Of a DNA stretch of 64,000 nt, positions 55,921-64,000 are shown piece by piece (within the stretch, counting starts at the first letter, position 1; each line of letters opens with the position of its first letter). The stretch comes from CAVXHQ01 sp963789535 (GTDB taxonomy: Bacteria; Pseudomonadota; Alphaproteobacteria; Rhodobacterales; Rhodobacteraceae). The position numbers were made by a program, and so were the translations under genes. Under the pieces are notes generated by a model. It saw nothing but the letters and a program-made list of their open reading frames with translations, was not told where the DNA came from and made no database searches. The stretch is taken from contig CAWBKU010000005.1 in NCBI GenBank assembly GCA_963789535.1, forward strand, positions 248,001-312,000, written 5' to 3'.

Positions 55921-57126
55921 TGGCCGCCTTTGCCTATCGCGCCGTCGACCCCGAGGGGCGCAATACCAAGGGCATCATCGAGGCGACCTCTGCGACCGCC
56001 GCCCGTCAGGCCCTGCGCACGCGCCAGCTCATGCCGGTCTCGGTCGAGCCGACGGCGGCGAAACCCGGCAGCGTCCTGCCGCGCGGCAGGGGGATCGGCG
56101 CCCGCGCGCTCACCCTCGTCACCCGGCAACTCGCGACGCTCATCGGCGCGGGCGTCGGTGTCGAGGAGGCGCTGAAGACCGTCGCCGACCAGACCCGGCA
56201 ACCCAGGGTCTCGACGCTGCTCATCAACCTGCGCGCCGCGGTGCTCGACGGCCGAAGCTTTGCGGCGGCACTGTCCGACTATCCCGGCACCTTCGGCGAA
56301 TTCTACCGCGCGAGCGTCGCGGCGGGCGAGAATTCGGGTCAGCTCGGGCAGGTGATGGATCACCTGTCGGGCTTCGTCGAGGCGCGGGCGCGCAACCGGC
56401 AGACGGTGACGCTGGCCCTCCTCTATCCCGCCATCCTCGCGCTCGTGTCGCTCGCGGTGATCGTCGCGCTCCTGACCTTCGTGGTGCCCGACATCGTCCG
56501 CGTGTTCACCTCGCGCGGGGCGGAATTGCCGTTTCTGACCCGTGCGTTGATCGCAGTCTGCGGATTTCATCAACACCTGGGGGCTGGTCGTGGTCGGCGC
56601 TCTCGCGGGCGTCGTGCTCGGCGCATTGTGGCTATTGCGGCGACCGGTCGTCCGGCGGCGCTGGCACCGGTTTCTGGCGACCTTTCCGCTGACGCGGGGA
56701 TTTACGCTCAAGGGATCGGCGGCACAGTTCGCGGGAACGCTCGCCACCCTCACCGTCAGCCGGGTGCCGCTGACCGACGCCCTTGCCGCCGCCGCGCAGA
56801 CGGTGCCGAACCTGCACATCCGCGCCGCCGTGGAACAGGCCGCAACGCGCGTCCGCGAGGGGGCATCGCTGTCGACCGCCCTGCGCGAGGCGGCGGTGTT
56901 TCCGCCGATGCTGCTCGCCATGGTCGCGTCCGGCGAAGCGGGCGGTGTCCTCGGCACGACGCTGACCCGGGCGGCGGAGGATCAGACGCGCGAGCTGAAC
57001 GCCGTCGTCGCGGCGGTGGTGGCGCTGGTGGAGCCGGCGGTCCTGTTGCTGATGGGGGGGATCGTGATGCTCCTCGTTCTGGCGATCCTGTTGCCGATCG
57101 TCAATCTCAACAACCTTGTAAACTAG
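55920..57126 (+). CDS. gspF: Type II secretion system inner-membrane protein F, frameshifted
   Basis: GspF is the polytopic platform protein. The repaired product has about 401 residues: an N-terminal AFAYRAVDPEGRNTKGIIEA, LVTRQLATLIGAGVGVEEAL, and ALLYPAILALVSLAVIVALL, then a second half repeat FAGTLATLTVSRVPLTDALA and VALVEPAVLLLMGGIVMLLV. The first frame ends at RALIAV; the second resumes at DFINTWGLVVVGALAG. Removing one base near 56560 restores it. The GTG start at 55920 overlaps the gspE stop. Confidence 0.9.
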
Positions 57127-57136
57127 GGCTTTGGTG

Positions 57137-57154
57137 AGTTGACAGCTGTCAACT
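57137..57154. promoter_or_regulatory. 18-bp perfect palindrome with embedded TTGACA
   Basis: AGTTGACAGCTGTCAACT lies between the convergent ends of gspF and gspN. It contains a perfect -35 box on both strands. On the plus strand a weak TGCTAG follows 18 bases later, so it could be a regulated promoter for lpoA-gspJ-gspK running antisense through gspN, or a dyad that ends transcription. Confidence 0.35.
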
Positions 57155-57164
57155 TTCGACGGTG

Positions 57165-57890
57165 CTAGAACGGAAAATCAAGGAGTATGGGGGCGCCGGT
57201 GGGCAGGCCGGGGACGTTGCGGGCGCCGTCGGGTTCGACTTGCAGGGCGATGCGGCGGTCGCCCTGGACGCGGGCGGTCAGGAACAGCGTGTCGCCGGAG
57301 GTCAGGCGGGCCAGCGCGTCGTCGCCCTCGGTGGTGAGGGAAAGGACCATCGCCGGGACCGGCGTTTCGCGGCCCGAAGGCTCTGTACAGGCCCCGGGCT
57401 CGATCTGCACGGTGCCATCGGCGGCGAAACCGCTGCGCGTGGCCGACAGGCGGGCGATGTCGACGATGCCGCGGGCGGTGCAGGTGACGTCGGGCATCCC
57501 CTCGGCCAGTGCGAGGAGGGCCGAACCGGCACGGCCCTCGATGCCGGTCCCCTCGATGCGAAAGGGCGTCGCGCTCAGGGTGCCGGTGATGCGGGTGCCC
57601 TCGCCGGTGAGGACGATCGCACCGGAGAGGCGGCCGGTCAGGAGCGCCGGTGCCTGCGTCGCCCACGTCAGGGAATGGCCGCCCGCGAGGGTCGCGCGGC
57701 CGTTCCAGATGCTTCCCTGCACCGCCTCGATCTGCGAGGGTAACGATACCAAACGCGCCATGACCGAAACCGGTGCGGTGGCGATCAGGGCCACGGCGAA
57801 AACGAGGGCGGTAAAGCATGTCAGAGCGACGATCGAGACGATGCGACTCCATGAGGGGCGCAAGCCGCCGGAAGGTGCTGTTCGGCTCAT
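57165..57890 (-). CDS. gspN: Type II secretion system protein N
   Basis: This 241-residue protein has one membrane helix near the N-terminus (IVSIVALTCFTALVFAVALI) and a periplasmic beta-rich body: MARLVSLPSQIEAVQGSIWN, GRATLAGGHSLTWATQAPAL and IEGRAGSALLALAEGMPDV. The IEAVQGSIWNG segment is typical of GspN. It is present in only some type II systems and its role is not well defined. It is oriented against its neighbours: its 3' end faces gspF and its first codons overlap the 5' end of the lipoprotein gene on the other strand. Confidence 0.83.
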   Translation of the reverse strand: MSRTAPSGGLRPSWSRIVSIVALTCFTALVFAVALIATAPVSVMARLVSLPSQIEAVQGSIWNGRATLAGGHSLTWATQAPALLTGRLSGAIVLTGEGTRITGTLSATPFRIEGTGIEGRAGSALLALAEGMPDVTCTARGIVDIARLSATRSGFAADGTVQIEPGACTEPSGRETPVPAMVLSLTTEGDDALARLTSGDTLFLTARVQGDRRIALQVEPDGARNVPGLPTGAPILLDFPF

Positions 57891-58934
57891 CTGCGGCTTT
57901 GCTCCTGTCGTCGTGCGGTGCGCTGGACGGGTTCGGCGAGGACGAACTTCCGCCGGCGGGGACGGTTGGCAAGGCGGCGTTCATCGCGCCGCTGTCGGGA
58001 CCGCGCGCGTCAATAGGCCAGATCATGCGCGACGCCGCAAGTCTTGGCGGGGTGGTGGCGGGGCCCTTGGCCGAGATCGAGGTGATCGACGGCGGCGACA
58101 GCGACGAGATGGCGGTGGCGGCAGCACGCCGCGCGGTCGATGGCGGCGCGAAGATGATCGCGGGGCCGCTGTTTTCGGGGCAGAGCCGGGCGGTGGCGGC
58201 GGCGGTGGGACGGGGCGTGCCGGTGGTGTCGCTGTCCAACGACGCCGAGATCGCGGGGGGCAACCTCTTCGTGTTCGGGGTCACGGCGGACCAGTCGGCG
58301 CGCACGATCTTCGGCTTTGCGGCGACGCGGGGCAAGGCGCGGGTCGGGATCGTGGTGCCGCCGGGAGAGTTGGGGATACGGTTCATCGCGGCGGCCCGGG
58401 TCGCGGCGCAGGGCTTCGGCCTCACGCTGGGCGAACCGGTGGTGGCGGGCGATACGGCGGGGCTGATCGACCGGCTGCGCGCGGCGTCCGGCGGGACGAT
58501 GCCGGACGCGGTTTTCCTGCCGGTGGCCTCGGGGCCGTTCGCGGCGCAGGCGGCGGCACTGGGCGGCGCAGGCGTGCAGATCCTCGGGTCCAACCAGTGG
58601 AGCACGATCGAGCCCTGGCGCACGCCGGGACTGCGCAATGCCTGGTTCTCGGCGCCCGATCCGATCCGGTTCGAGGCCTTCGCGCTGGCGTTCGAGGAGG
58701 CGACCGGCCAGACGGCGGGCGTCGTCGGCGGCCTCGCCTTCGATGCGGCGGAAATGGTGCGCCTGCTGGGGCGGCGGGCACAGCAGAACGCCGCCGGACT
58801 GACGCGGGAGGCGGGGTTCGACGGGGTCGTCGGGCCCTACCGGTTCCTCGCTTCGGGGCAATGCGAGCGGGGGCTGGCGGTCCTGAACGTCGCCGAAGGG
58901 CACCACGACGCTCATCGGCGCGACCTCTGCGTGA
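57851..58934 (+). CDS. Periplasmic-binding-fold lipoprotein (penicillin-binding protein activator/LpoA-like), frameshifted
   Basis: This lipoprotein of about 360 residues has a leader with a twin-arginine (SRRKVLF) and the lipobox LSSC at Cys22. Its body is a type 1 periplasmic-binding fold: VGKAAFIAPLSGPRASIGQI, KMIAGPLFSGQSRAVAAAV, PVVSLSNDAEIAGGNLFVFG and GVVGPYRFLASGQCERG. It resembles penicillin-binding protein activators. An extra G at 58898-58900 hides its natural end (AEGTTTLIGATSA, stop at 58932-58934) and fuses it in frame to gspJ. Starts at 57818 and 57875 are alternatives. Its place inside the T2SS locus is unusual. Confidence 0.82.
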
Positions 58935-59452
58935 GGCGCCGGGCGCCTGACGCGGGCGTCACGCTGGTCGAGATGCTGGTGGCGCTGGCCCTGTTCGCGC
59001 TCGTCGGGCTGGCGTCGTTCACGACACTCGACACCATCGTCAAGGCGCGGGCGCGGACCGAGGGGCGCCTCGAGGCGGTGAGTGCCATCGACCGCACCCT
59101 GCTGCTGTTCGGCCGCGATCTGGCGCAGGCGGCGGCGGGGACGGTGCGGGGAGATGCGGGCACGGTGCAGGTCGGACCGCAGGAGCGGACGTTGATCTGG
59201 GGGCTGGTGGATGGTGCCGTGGTGCGGCAGGGCGCCGACCTGCTGCGTGACACGACCGGGCCGGAACAGAGCCTGATTTCGGGGGTGGCGACCCTGCGGC
59301 TGCGGTATCTGGACGCTGCACGGATGTGGCACGAGGCATGGCCTGTCGAGGCAGCCGACGGCGGGTTGATCGGGGTCGAGCTGATCCTCGAACGGTCGGA
59401 GGCATCGGGAACGATCCGCCGCATCGTGGCGCTGGCCGGGGACGGAACATGA
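58931..59452 (+). CDS. gspJ: Type II secretion system minor pseudopilin J
   Basis: This 173-residue minor pseudopilin starts at the GTG at 58931, which overlaps the natural stop of the lipoprotein gene (GTGA). The leader and helix are AGVTLVEMLVALALFALVGL with Glu at +5. The globular part has AISAIDRTLLLFGRDLAQA-like features (here VSAIDRTLLLFGRDLAQAAA) and SGVATLRLRYLDAARMWHEA, as in GspJ. The apparent long fusion with the lipoprotein is an artefact of the extra G upstream. It overlaps gspK by ATGA. Confidence 0.9.
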   Translation: MRRRAPDAGVTLVEMLVALALFALVGLASFTTLDTIVKARARTEGRLEAVSAIDRTLLLFGRDLAQAAAGTVRGDAGTVQVGPQERTLIWGLVDGAVVRQGADLLRDTTGPEQSLISGVATLRLRYLDAARMWHEAWPVEAADGGLIGVELILERSEASGTIRRIVALAGDGT

Positions 59453-60316
59453 GGGGGCGCGAGGAGGGGATTATCCTCGTCAACGTGCTGGTGGCGCTGG
59501 CCCTCGGGGCGGCGCTGGTGACGCTCATGCTCACGTCGCAGGACGCCGGGATCGACCGGGCACGGCGGGCGGCGGCGCTGGCTCAGGCCGAGGCGATCGC
59601 GCTGGGCGCAGAGGCGTCGGTGGCGGTGGCGTTGCGGCGCGACATGATCGAGGCGCCCGGGACGGATCATCTGGGCGAGGCCTGGGCCAGCGTCGCGCAA
59701 GAGGATGTGGCGCTGGGCACGGGGCGGTTTTCGGTGACGCTGCGGGATATGCAGGGGGCCCTCGATCTGAACGGCCTCGCCGACGGCGGGTCGGTCGGGC
59801 AACAGGCCCTGTTGCGGCTCGTCGCGGTGCTCGGCCTGCCGCCGGAGGTGGCGGCGGAGGTGCTGGGTGTGCTGGCGCAGCGGGGGCGGCTGACGAGCCT
59901 CGACGATGTGCCGGGCCTCGCGCCCGAGGTGCGCGACCGGCTTGCGCCGCATGTGGCGTTCCTCACGGGCATCGGCGGCGTCAACCTGAACGCGGCGGGC
60001 CCGGAGGTGATGGCGGCGATGACCGGCAGCGGCACCGCCACCGTGCGCCTGATCGCGGCGCGGGAGCGGGCCGGGTTCCTGACGCGCGGCGACCTGACGG
60101 ACGCGGGCGTGGTGGCCGTCGCGGGGGCGGGCTCTCACCTCGGACACCTGGGAGGCGGTGATCGGCGTGGAGGTGGACGGCGTGCGGCTTGTGCTGACGA
60201 GCCGGTTCGTCCGGGTGCGCGGGCCGGGCCGGATGGACGTCGAGGTCGTGTCGCGGCGGTTCGGACCCGCGGCGGGGACGGTGCCGCCGGTGCCGCTGGA
60301 CGCGGGGTTGGAATAG
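59449..60316 (+). CDS. gspK: Type II secretion system minor pseudopilin K, frameshifted
   Basis: GspK caps the pseudopilus tip. The repaired product of about 288 residues begins MRGREEGIILVNVLVALALG, where the +5 residue is not Glu, as usual for GspK. It has the large alpha domain with LDLNGLADGGSVGQQALLRL, LTSLDDVPGLAPEVRDRLAP and NLNAAGPEVMAAM (helix-hairpin-helix type). The first frame ends at VAVAGAGS; TSDTWEAVIGVEVDGVRLVL and the tail to VPLDAGLE follow one base away. Deleting one base near 60134-60138 repairs it. Confidence 0.87.
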
Positions 60317-60334
60317 AACGGGGTGTGGCGGATG

Positions 60335-60365
60335 AAAAACGGCGCGCACCGGGGGGTGCGCGCCG
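60335..60365 (-). terminator. Strong intrinsic terminator
   Basis: CGGCGCGCACC and GGTGCGCGCCG form an 11-bp stem with a GGGG loop (60340-60365). On the minus strand it is followed by TTTTT (60339 to 60335), so it ends the DUF4331-lipoprotein transcript; it probably also stops gspK transcripts from the other side. Confidence 0.8.
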
Positions 60366-60377
60366 CTTCTGGGGTCG

Positions 60378-60402
60378 GGGGCCGGTCGCACGGACCGGCC
60401 CC
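60378..60402. terminator. Second GC-rich hairpin between gspK and the small lipoprotein gene
   Basis: GGGGCCGGTC and GACCGGCCCC make a perfect 10-bp stem with a 5-base loop, seven bases before the lipoprotein stop codon. There is no T tract. Together with the neighbouring hairpin it forms a double barrier between two convergent operons. Confidence 0.45.
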
Positions 60403-60408
60403 GCGGGT

Positions 60409-60609
60409 TCAGACCTCGAAAGGTTCCTGTCGCGGAAAGGACGGGAGGGTCCGGTCTTCGAGCAGCAGGGGCGTGTCGTTGGGATCCTGACGGAACGCAT
60501 TGATGAAGAACGTGCCCAGCGTGCGGATGCCTGTCGCCTGATTGCCGTTTCCCTCACACCCGGCGAGGCCGAGGCCCGCGACGGTGGCAAGAATGAGTGT
60601 CTTGTTCAT
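60409..60609 (-). CDS. Small lipoprotein of unknown function (66 residues)
   Basis: I do not recognise a family. The product is a short lipoprotein: MNKTLILATVAGLGLAGCEG with the lipobox LAGC at Cys18. The mature 49 residues contain NQATGIRTLGTFFINAFRQD and a proline-rich end (LPSFPRQEPFEV). An AGGAGA ribosome site lies seven bases upstream of the ATG. It follows the DUF4331 gene after about 24 bases on the same strand and is ended by a strong terminator, so the two are co-transcribed. Confidence 0.75.
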   Translation of the reverse strand: MNKTLILATVAGLGLAGCEGNGNQATGIRTLGTFFINAFRQDPNDTPLLLEDRTLPSFPRQEPFEV

Positions 60610-60633
60610 AGTCTGTCTCCTCTCTTTCTGGCC

Positions 60634-62249
60634 TTAGCCGCCGGCACCGGGGAACGGCGTGTTCAGGTAGGGGAACGCATTCTGCGTTTCCATGGCGCTG
60701 GTCGGCGCGCCGTCGGTGATCGGGGCGAAACCGACGGGTGCATCTTCCGGGATGCAGTAGCCGAGGTTGACGTCGGCATCGAGGCCAGCTCGCCGAGGGG
60801 CAGATCGTAGCAGAGAGCACCCATGGCCGCACGCAGGGCGATGTCGACGACATCGTCCCCGGGACGACGGCCGTTCGGGAAGCCGGCAAGATCACCGGCG
60901 ACGACGCCGAAGGTGTTCTGATCGGCCTGTGCGCGTGACCGCAACGCTCGTGTTCAGGCGCAGCATTTCGGACGGTGTGACGGTCGCAAGCTGGTTCACG
61001 CCCGGAAAGCCGGTGAGGAAGGCGGCGACGAGGTCGGTCCGGCCGTCCGGGCCGACGGCGGGGCGATGTCGGCGAAGGTGGTGCCGAGGGTGGAGTTGAC
61101 CGGGACGCGGAACAGCAGGTTGACGATGGCGGGCAGCGTCGGGTTGGTGACGTAGACCGCCAGCGCGCCGTCCTGGGTCGGCTCGGCGGCGTTGAACAGA
61201 TCCTTGTCGGGCAGGCCGATGACGACTTCGTTCACCAGCGGCGCGCCGAGGCGCGATTGCTGCACCCAGGCACCGCCGTAGATGGACGTCTCGTTATAGC
61301 TCGGCAGAGGGTTCTCGAGTTCCGCCTGTGGCAGGGACGAGGTGGTCCAGCCGCCGATGACGCCGTTGCCGTCGCCGGTAAGGCAGGCGATCGGCACTTC
61401 GATGGCGATCGAGGTGACGTTGGAGATGCCGATCAGGTCGTCGTTGGCGCGGTCCTGCGTGATGCCGCCTGCGAAGGCGACGGCACTGTCGTATTGCGGC
61501 CAGTCGGCGCTGTTGCCGCCCTGGATCGGGACGAGGTTCAGGGTATCGAACACCGCACCGAGATTGACGGCGAAGGCCTCGGCACGCTGACCGACGAAGA
61601 CCGAGAGGTCGCCAGAGCAGCCCGCGACGGTCGCGTTGTCGTAGATGTAGTTGTCTTCGACATATCCCGCGTAGTCGGGGAAGGTCTTGGTGCCGAAGTT
61701 GTCGGCAGGTTTCACGAAGGTTGCCGAACCGCCCTGGGTGACGGGGGCGCGATCACCCGAGCGGCGGTCGCCGGTGATCATGGTGACGGTGTAGCTCTCG
61801 GTTTCGTTCAGACCGGCGGTCGGGGCATCGGGCATGATGCCGCCGGCATTCGCGGCGCGCAGCGGGATCGGCACCATCGTGCCGCCGATTTCGAGGGCGA
61901 CGCCGTTGCCACCGGCAAGCGCGCTGTCGAAATCGAACTGGAAGGTGATGTCCTCGATCGCGTCACCGTCGTTGTCGATGTGGATCTCGTAGATCGCATC
62001 GTTGTCCATCGTGAAGTAGTTCGGGCCGCCGTAGGGCGACTGGAGCGGCTGATAGTTGGCGATCAGCGTGACGTAGCCCTCACGGCCGGGCTCGTAGCTG
62101 CGGAACATGTAGAAGTCGGTCGCGTCGAGTTTGGGCGTCTCGGTGATGGCAGGCGCTTCGCGGTGCGAGGCGGCGTTGGCGACCGTGGCACTCAGGGCGA
62201 GGGCCAGGGCCGTGCTCCCTGTCAGGAACTTCAGTGTCTTGGTTGTCAT
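60634..62249 (-). CDS. DUF4331 family exported protein, disrupted by three frame changes
   Basis: The repaired product has about 538 residues. The signal peptide (ending TVANA) is followed by the family start SHREAPAITETPKLDATDFY, and later NYFTMDNDAIYEIHIDNDGD and FDTLNLVPIQGGNS. The main frame runs to FADIAP; then VGPDGRTDLVAAFLTGFPGV, then QADQNTFGVVAGDLAGFPNG, then LDADVNLGYCIPEDAPVGF to the stop lie in successive frames. Changes near 61057-61063 (one base missing), 60931-60936 (one extra) and 60783-60787 (one missing) account for it. DUF4331 proteins are exported and of unknown function. It adjoins a type II system and could be a substrate. Confidence 0.85.
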
Positions 62250-62379
62250 TATTGGTCTTCCTCCGGTGTGCCCGTTTTGGGGCGAGTTGATCGCGTTGGC
62301 CGTCCAGTGTGCCGCGATGCAGCGTCTGAGACTGCACCAGAGCGGGGCGGGCGTGGGGTCTTTCGCCTACCCCTACAGC

Positions 62380-62405
62380 TACGGATGGTCCGCGATTAAG
62401 TTTCC
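62380..62405 (-). promoter_or_regulatory. Candidate ECF-sigma promoter for the DUF4331 operon
   Basis: On the minus strand GGAAAC (62405-62400) is separated by 16 bases from CGTA (62383-62380), the shape of an extracytoplasmic-function sigma promoter. It lies about 130 bases upstream of the DUF4331 start. The plus strand of the same gap has TTGACA at 62423-62428 before the peptidase gene. Confidence 0.3.
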
Positions 62406-62462
62406 CCGGCACGCACATTATTTTGACATCTTGTGTGGCTCGCGAACTAAGGTGATGAAAGC

Positions 62463-62936
62463 ATGTCTCAATTAACTTCACATCTTTCGGCGGCGGGCAT
62501 GGTGACGAGCATAATCCTCTTGTTCGCGCTTGCAGCATCCGCGTGGATCGACGCCACCACGTTCCGCCTGCCGGACCGGATCACGCTGCCGCTTCTGGCG
62601 GCGGGACTAGGTGTCGCCGCGTGGAGGGCGGGGGCTGTACCGTGGCCGGAAGTGGCCGGCGCCGCGGCGGGCCTTGCGGTCTTTGCCGCGATCGGCGCCG
62701 CGTTCTGGCGCTGGCGCGGGACCGACGGGCTGGGCCTTGGCGATGCCAAGCTGCTGGGCGCGGGGGGGGCCTGGGTGGGGGTTTCCCTCCTGCCGCTGGT
62801 GGTGCTGGTGGCGGCGCTCTCGGCGCTCGCTTTCGTGCTGGTGTCGGGTCGCGACCGGACCGCGCCGCTGCCGTTCGGGCCGTGGCTGGCGCTGGGGATC
62901 GCGGTCGGCTGGGGCGTGCGCCTTTGGGGTGGATGA
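62463..62936 (+). CDS. Minimal prepilin peptidase (A24 family, GspO-like)
   Basis: This membrane aspartic protease cleaves the leaders of pseudopilins. The 157-residue product is only the catalytic A24 domain with about four to five helices, without the N-terminal methylation domain of full GspO/PilD. The two catalytic aspartates are in SAWIDATTFRLPDRI and GLGLGDAKLLGAGG. AAGGTGA precedes the ATG at 62463. As the only such gene in the window and next to the T2SS locus, it probably serves GspG to GspK, although full-length peptidases may exist elsewhere. Confidence 0.88.
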   Translation: MSQLTSHLSAAGMVTSIILLFALAASAWIDATTFRLPDRITLPLLAAGLGVAAWRAGAVPWPEVAGAAAGLAVFAAIGAAFWRWRGTDGLGLGDAKLLGAGGAWVGVSLLPLVVLVAALSALAFVLVSGRDRTAPLPFGPWLALGIAVGWGVRLWGG

Positions 62937-63000
62937 GGGGCTTTTCTCTGCCGCGCGGGTTGCTAGGGTAGGTCGGAACGCAGGCACGGGGAGCAGGGCG

Positions 63001-64000
63001 ATGCGCACGATCAAGGGACCGGCGGTGTTTCTGGCGCAGTTCGCGACCGACGCGGCGCCCTATGACTCGCTGGACGGACTGGCCGGTTGGGCCGCCGAAA
63101 AGGGGTTCGGGGGAGTGCAGATCCCGACCTGGGACACGCGGCTCATCGACATGGAGAAGGCCGCGACCAGCGACGCCTATTGCGACGAGATCAAGGGGAT
63201 GCTGGCGGACCATGGCCTCGAGATCACCGATCTCGCCTCGCATATCGTGGGACAGCTCGTCGCCGTGCATCCCGCGCACGATACGCTGATGGATGCCTTT
63301 GCCCCGGTCGCGGTGCAAGGCAACGCGGTGGCGCGGCGGGCCTGGGCGGTCGAGCACCTGCGGCAATGCGCGCGGGCATCCCGGCGCCTCGGCCTCGACC
63401 GTCACACGACGTTCTCGGGGTCGCTCTGCTGGCCCTATCTCTATCCGTTTCCGCAATGGCCCGAGGGGCTGATCGACGAGGGGTTCACCGAACTGGCGGC
63501 GCGCTGGCGGCCCATTCTGGACGATTTCGACGAACACGGCCTCGATCTCTGCTACGAGATCCACCCGACCGAGGATCTGCACGACGGGCATAGCTGGGAG
63601 ATGTTCCTCGACAAGGTGAACGGCCACGCGCGCGCCAACATCATGTACGACCCGAGCCATTTCGTGCTGCAACAGCTCGATTACCTCGCGTTCATCGACC
63701 ATTACCATGACCGGATCCGCACGTTCCACGTGAAGGATGCAGAGTTCCGGCCGGATGGCAAATCGGGCGTCTACGGCGGGTTTCAGCCGTGGTCGAAACG
63801 GGCGGGGCGGTTCCGGTCCCCGGGCGACGGGCAGGTCGATTTCAGGGGCATCTTCAGCAAGCTGTCGACCTGTGGCTACGACGGCTGGGCGGTGCTCGAG
63901 TGGGAGTGCTACATCAAGAATTCCGAGGACGGCGCCCGCGAGGGAGCGCGTTCATCGCCGAGCACATCATCCGCGTGTCCGACCGGGCGTTCGACGATTT
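63001..64000 (+). CDS. Sugar phosphate isomerase/epimerase, xylose isomerase-like TIM barrel (3' end outside window, frameshifted near its end)
   Basis: This partial gene encodes at least 330 residues of an AP endonuclease 2-type TIM barrel found in sugar epimerases and inosose isomerases. It starts MRTIKGPAVFLAQFATDAAP and has GFGGVQIPTWDTRLIDMEKA, CYEIHPTEDLHDGHSWEMF with a metal-binding Glu and His, NIMYDPSHFVLQQLDYLAF and GWAVLEWECYI. A GGGGAGC ribosome site precedes the ATG. After EDGAREGA the sensible continuation FIAEHIIRVSDRAFDDF lies in another frame, which points to one missing base near 63945-63950. The substrate is unknown. Confidence 0.87.
   Translation, partial: MRTIKGPAVFLAQFATDAAPYDSLDGLAGWAAEKGFGGVQIPTWDTRLIDMEKAATSDAYCDEIKGMLADHGLEITDLASHIVGQLVAVHPAHDTLMDAFAPVAVQGNAVARRAWAVEHLRQCARASRRLGLDRHTTFSGSLCWPYLYPFPQWPEGLIDEGFTELAARWRPILDDFDEHGLDLCYEIHPTEDLHDGHSWEMFLDKVNGHARANIMYDPSHFVLQQLDYLAFIDHYHDRIRTFHVKDAEFRPDGKSGVYGGFQPWSKRAGRFRSPGDGQVDFRGIFSKLSTCGYDGWAVLEWECYIKNSEDGAREGARSSPSTSSACPTGRSTI

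Noticed and set aside
57187..58950. A long plus-strand frame starting with AAGGAG and ATG after the 18-bp palindrome
   Set aside because: The ribosome-site look is probably chance: the frame is antisense to gspN, is out of frame with the lipoprotein, and its translation is low in complexity.

Overview
The window is a high-GC, gene-dense piece of an alphaproteobacterial genome, most likely from the Rhodobacterales (Roseobacter/Rhodobacter group). The evidence is the codon use, the many 1-4 base ATGA/GTGA/TGATG overlaps, the gltB/gltD-uppP-NDUFA9-like neighbourhood, the TAXI-TRAP transporter with its DUF1850 partner, and a GC-rich intergenic hairpin of a kind I associate with this order. I saw no tRNA, rRNA, CRISPR array, prophage or insertion sequence.

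Layout. 1-4.4 kb: end of an SMP-30 lactonase gene, then a TAXI-type TRAP uptake system (binding protein, fused permease, DUF1850). 4.8-6.6 kb: a BKACE enzyme and a CutC-like protein. 6.6-17.9 kb: an N-acetylglucosamine/chitooligosaccharide block with a cytoplasmic GH20 hexosaminidase, a GntR/UTRA regulator, an ABC sugar importer, a Gfo/Idh oxidoreductase, a SIS isomerase, a ROK kinase and NagA. 17.9-28.4 kb: a second amino-sugar block with a KbaZ/GatZ-family protein, a DeoR regulator, a BadF-type kinase, a SIS protein, a GH4 enzyme, a second ABC importer and a GH114 lipoprotein. Together these look like a route for alpha-1,4-linked galactosamine polymer. 28.4-40 kb: gltB and gltD with five secreted-protein genes between them (four are tandem paralogs), then uppP and an NDUFA9-like protein. 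40-46.9 kb: a persulfide-dioxygenase-like enzyme and a non-phosphorylating L-fucose pathway with the mutarotase FucU. 46.9-48.7 kb: a TauE-family permease and a 2OG-Fe(II) oxygenase. 48.7-62.9 kb: an almost complete type II secretion system (GspD, C, I, H, G / L, M, E, F / N / J, K and a minimal prepilin peptidase) with an embedded lipoprotein, a DUF4331 exported protein and a 66-residue lipoprotein. The window ends inside a xylose-isomerase-like epimerase gene.

How the genes work together. Two importers with cytoplasmic glycosidases, kinases, isomerases and a deacetylase take up oligosaccharides of amino sugars and alpha-galactosides. The fucose operon adds another sugar typical of host glycans and algal or bacterial exopolysaccharides. 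The type II system could export hydrolases, although only the GH114 lipoprotein in this window is obviously outside the cytoplasm.

A caution for every reader: 14 single-base frame disruptions break 12 genes that are otherwise well conserved and full length (kbaZ, badF, uxaA, amidohydrolase, tauE, gspI, gspE, gspF, lpoA-like, gspK, DUF4331 three times, and the last epimerase). Each is repaired by adding or removing one base. This looks like residual indel error in the assembly rather than gene decay, and it creates at least one false fusion (lpoA-like with gspJ).
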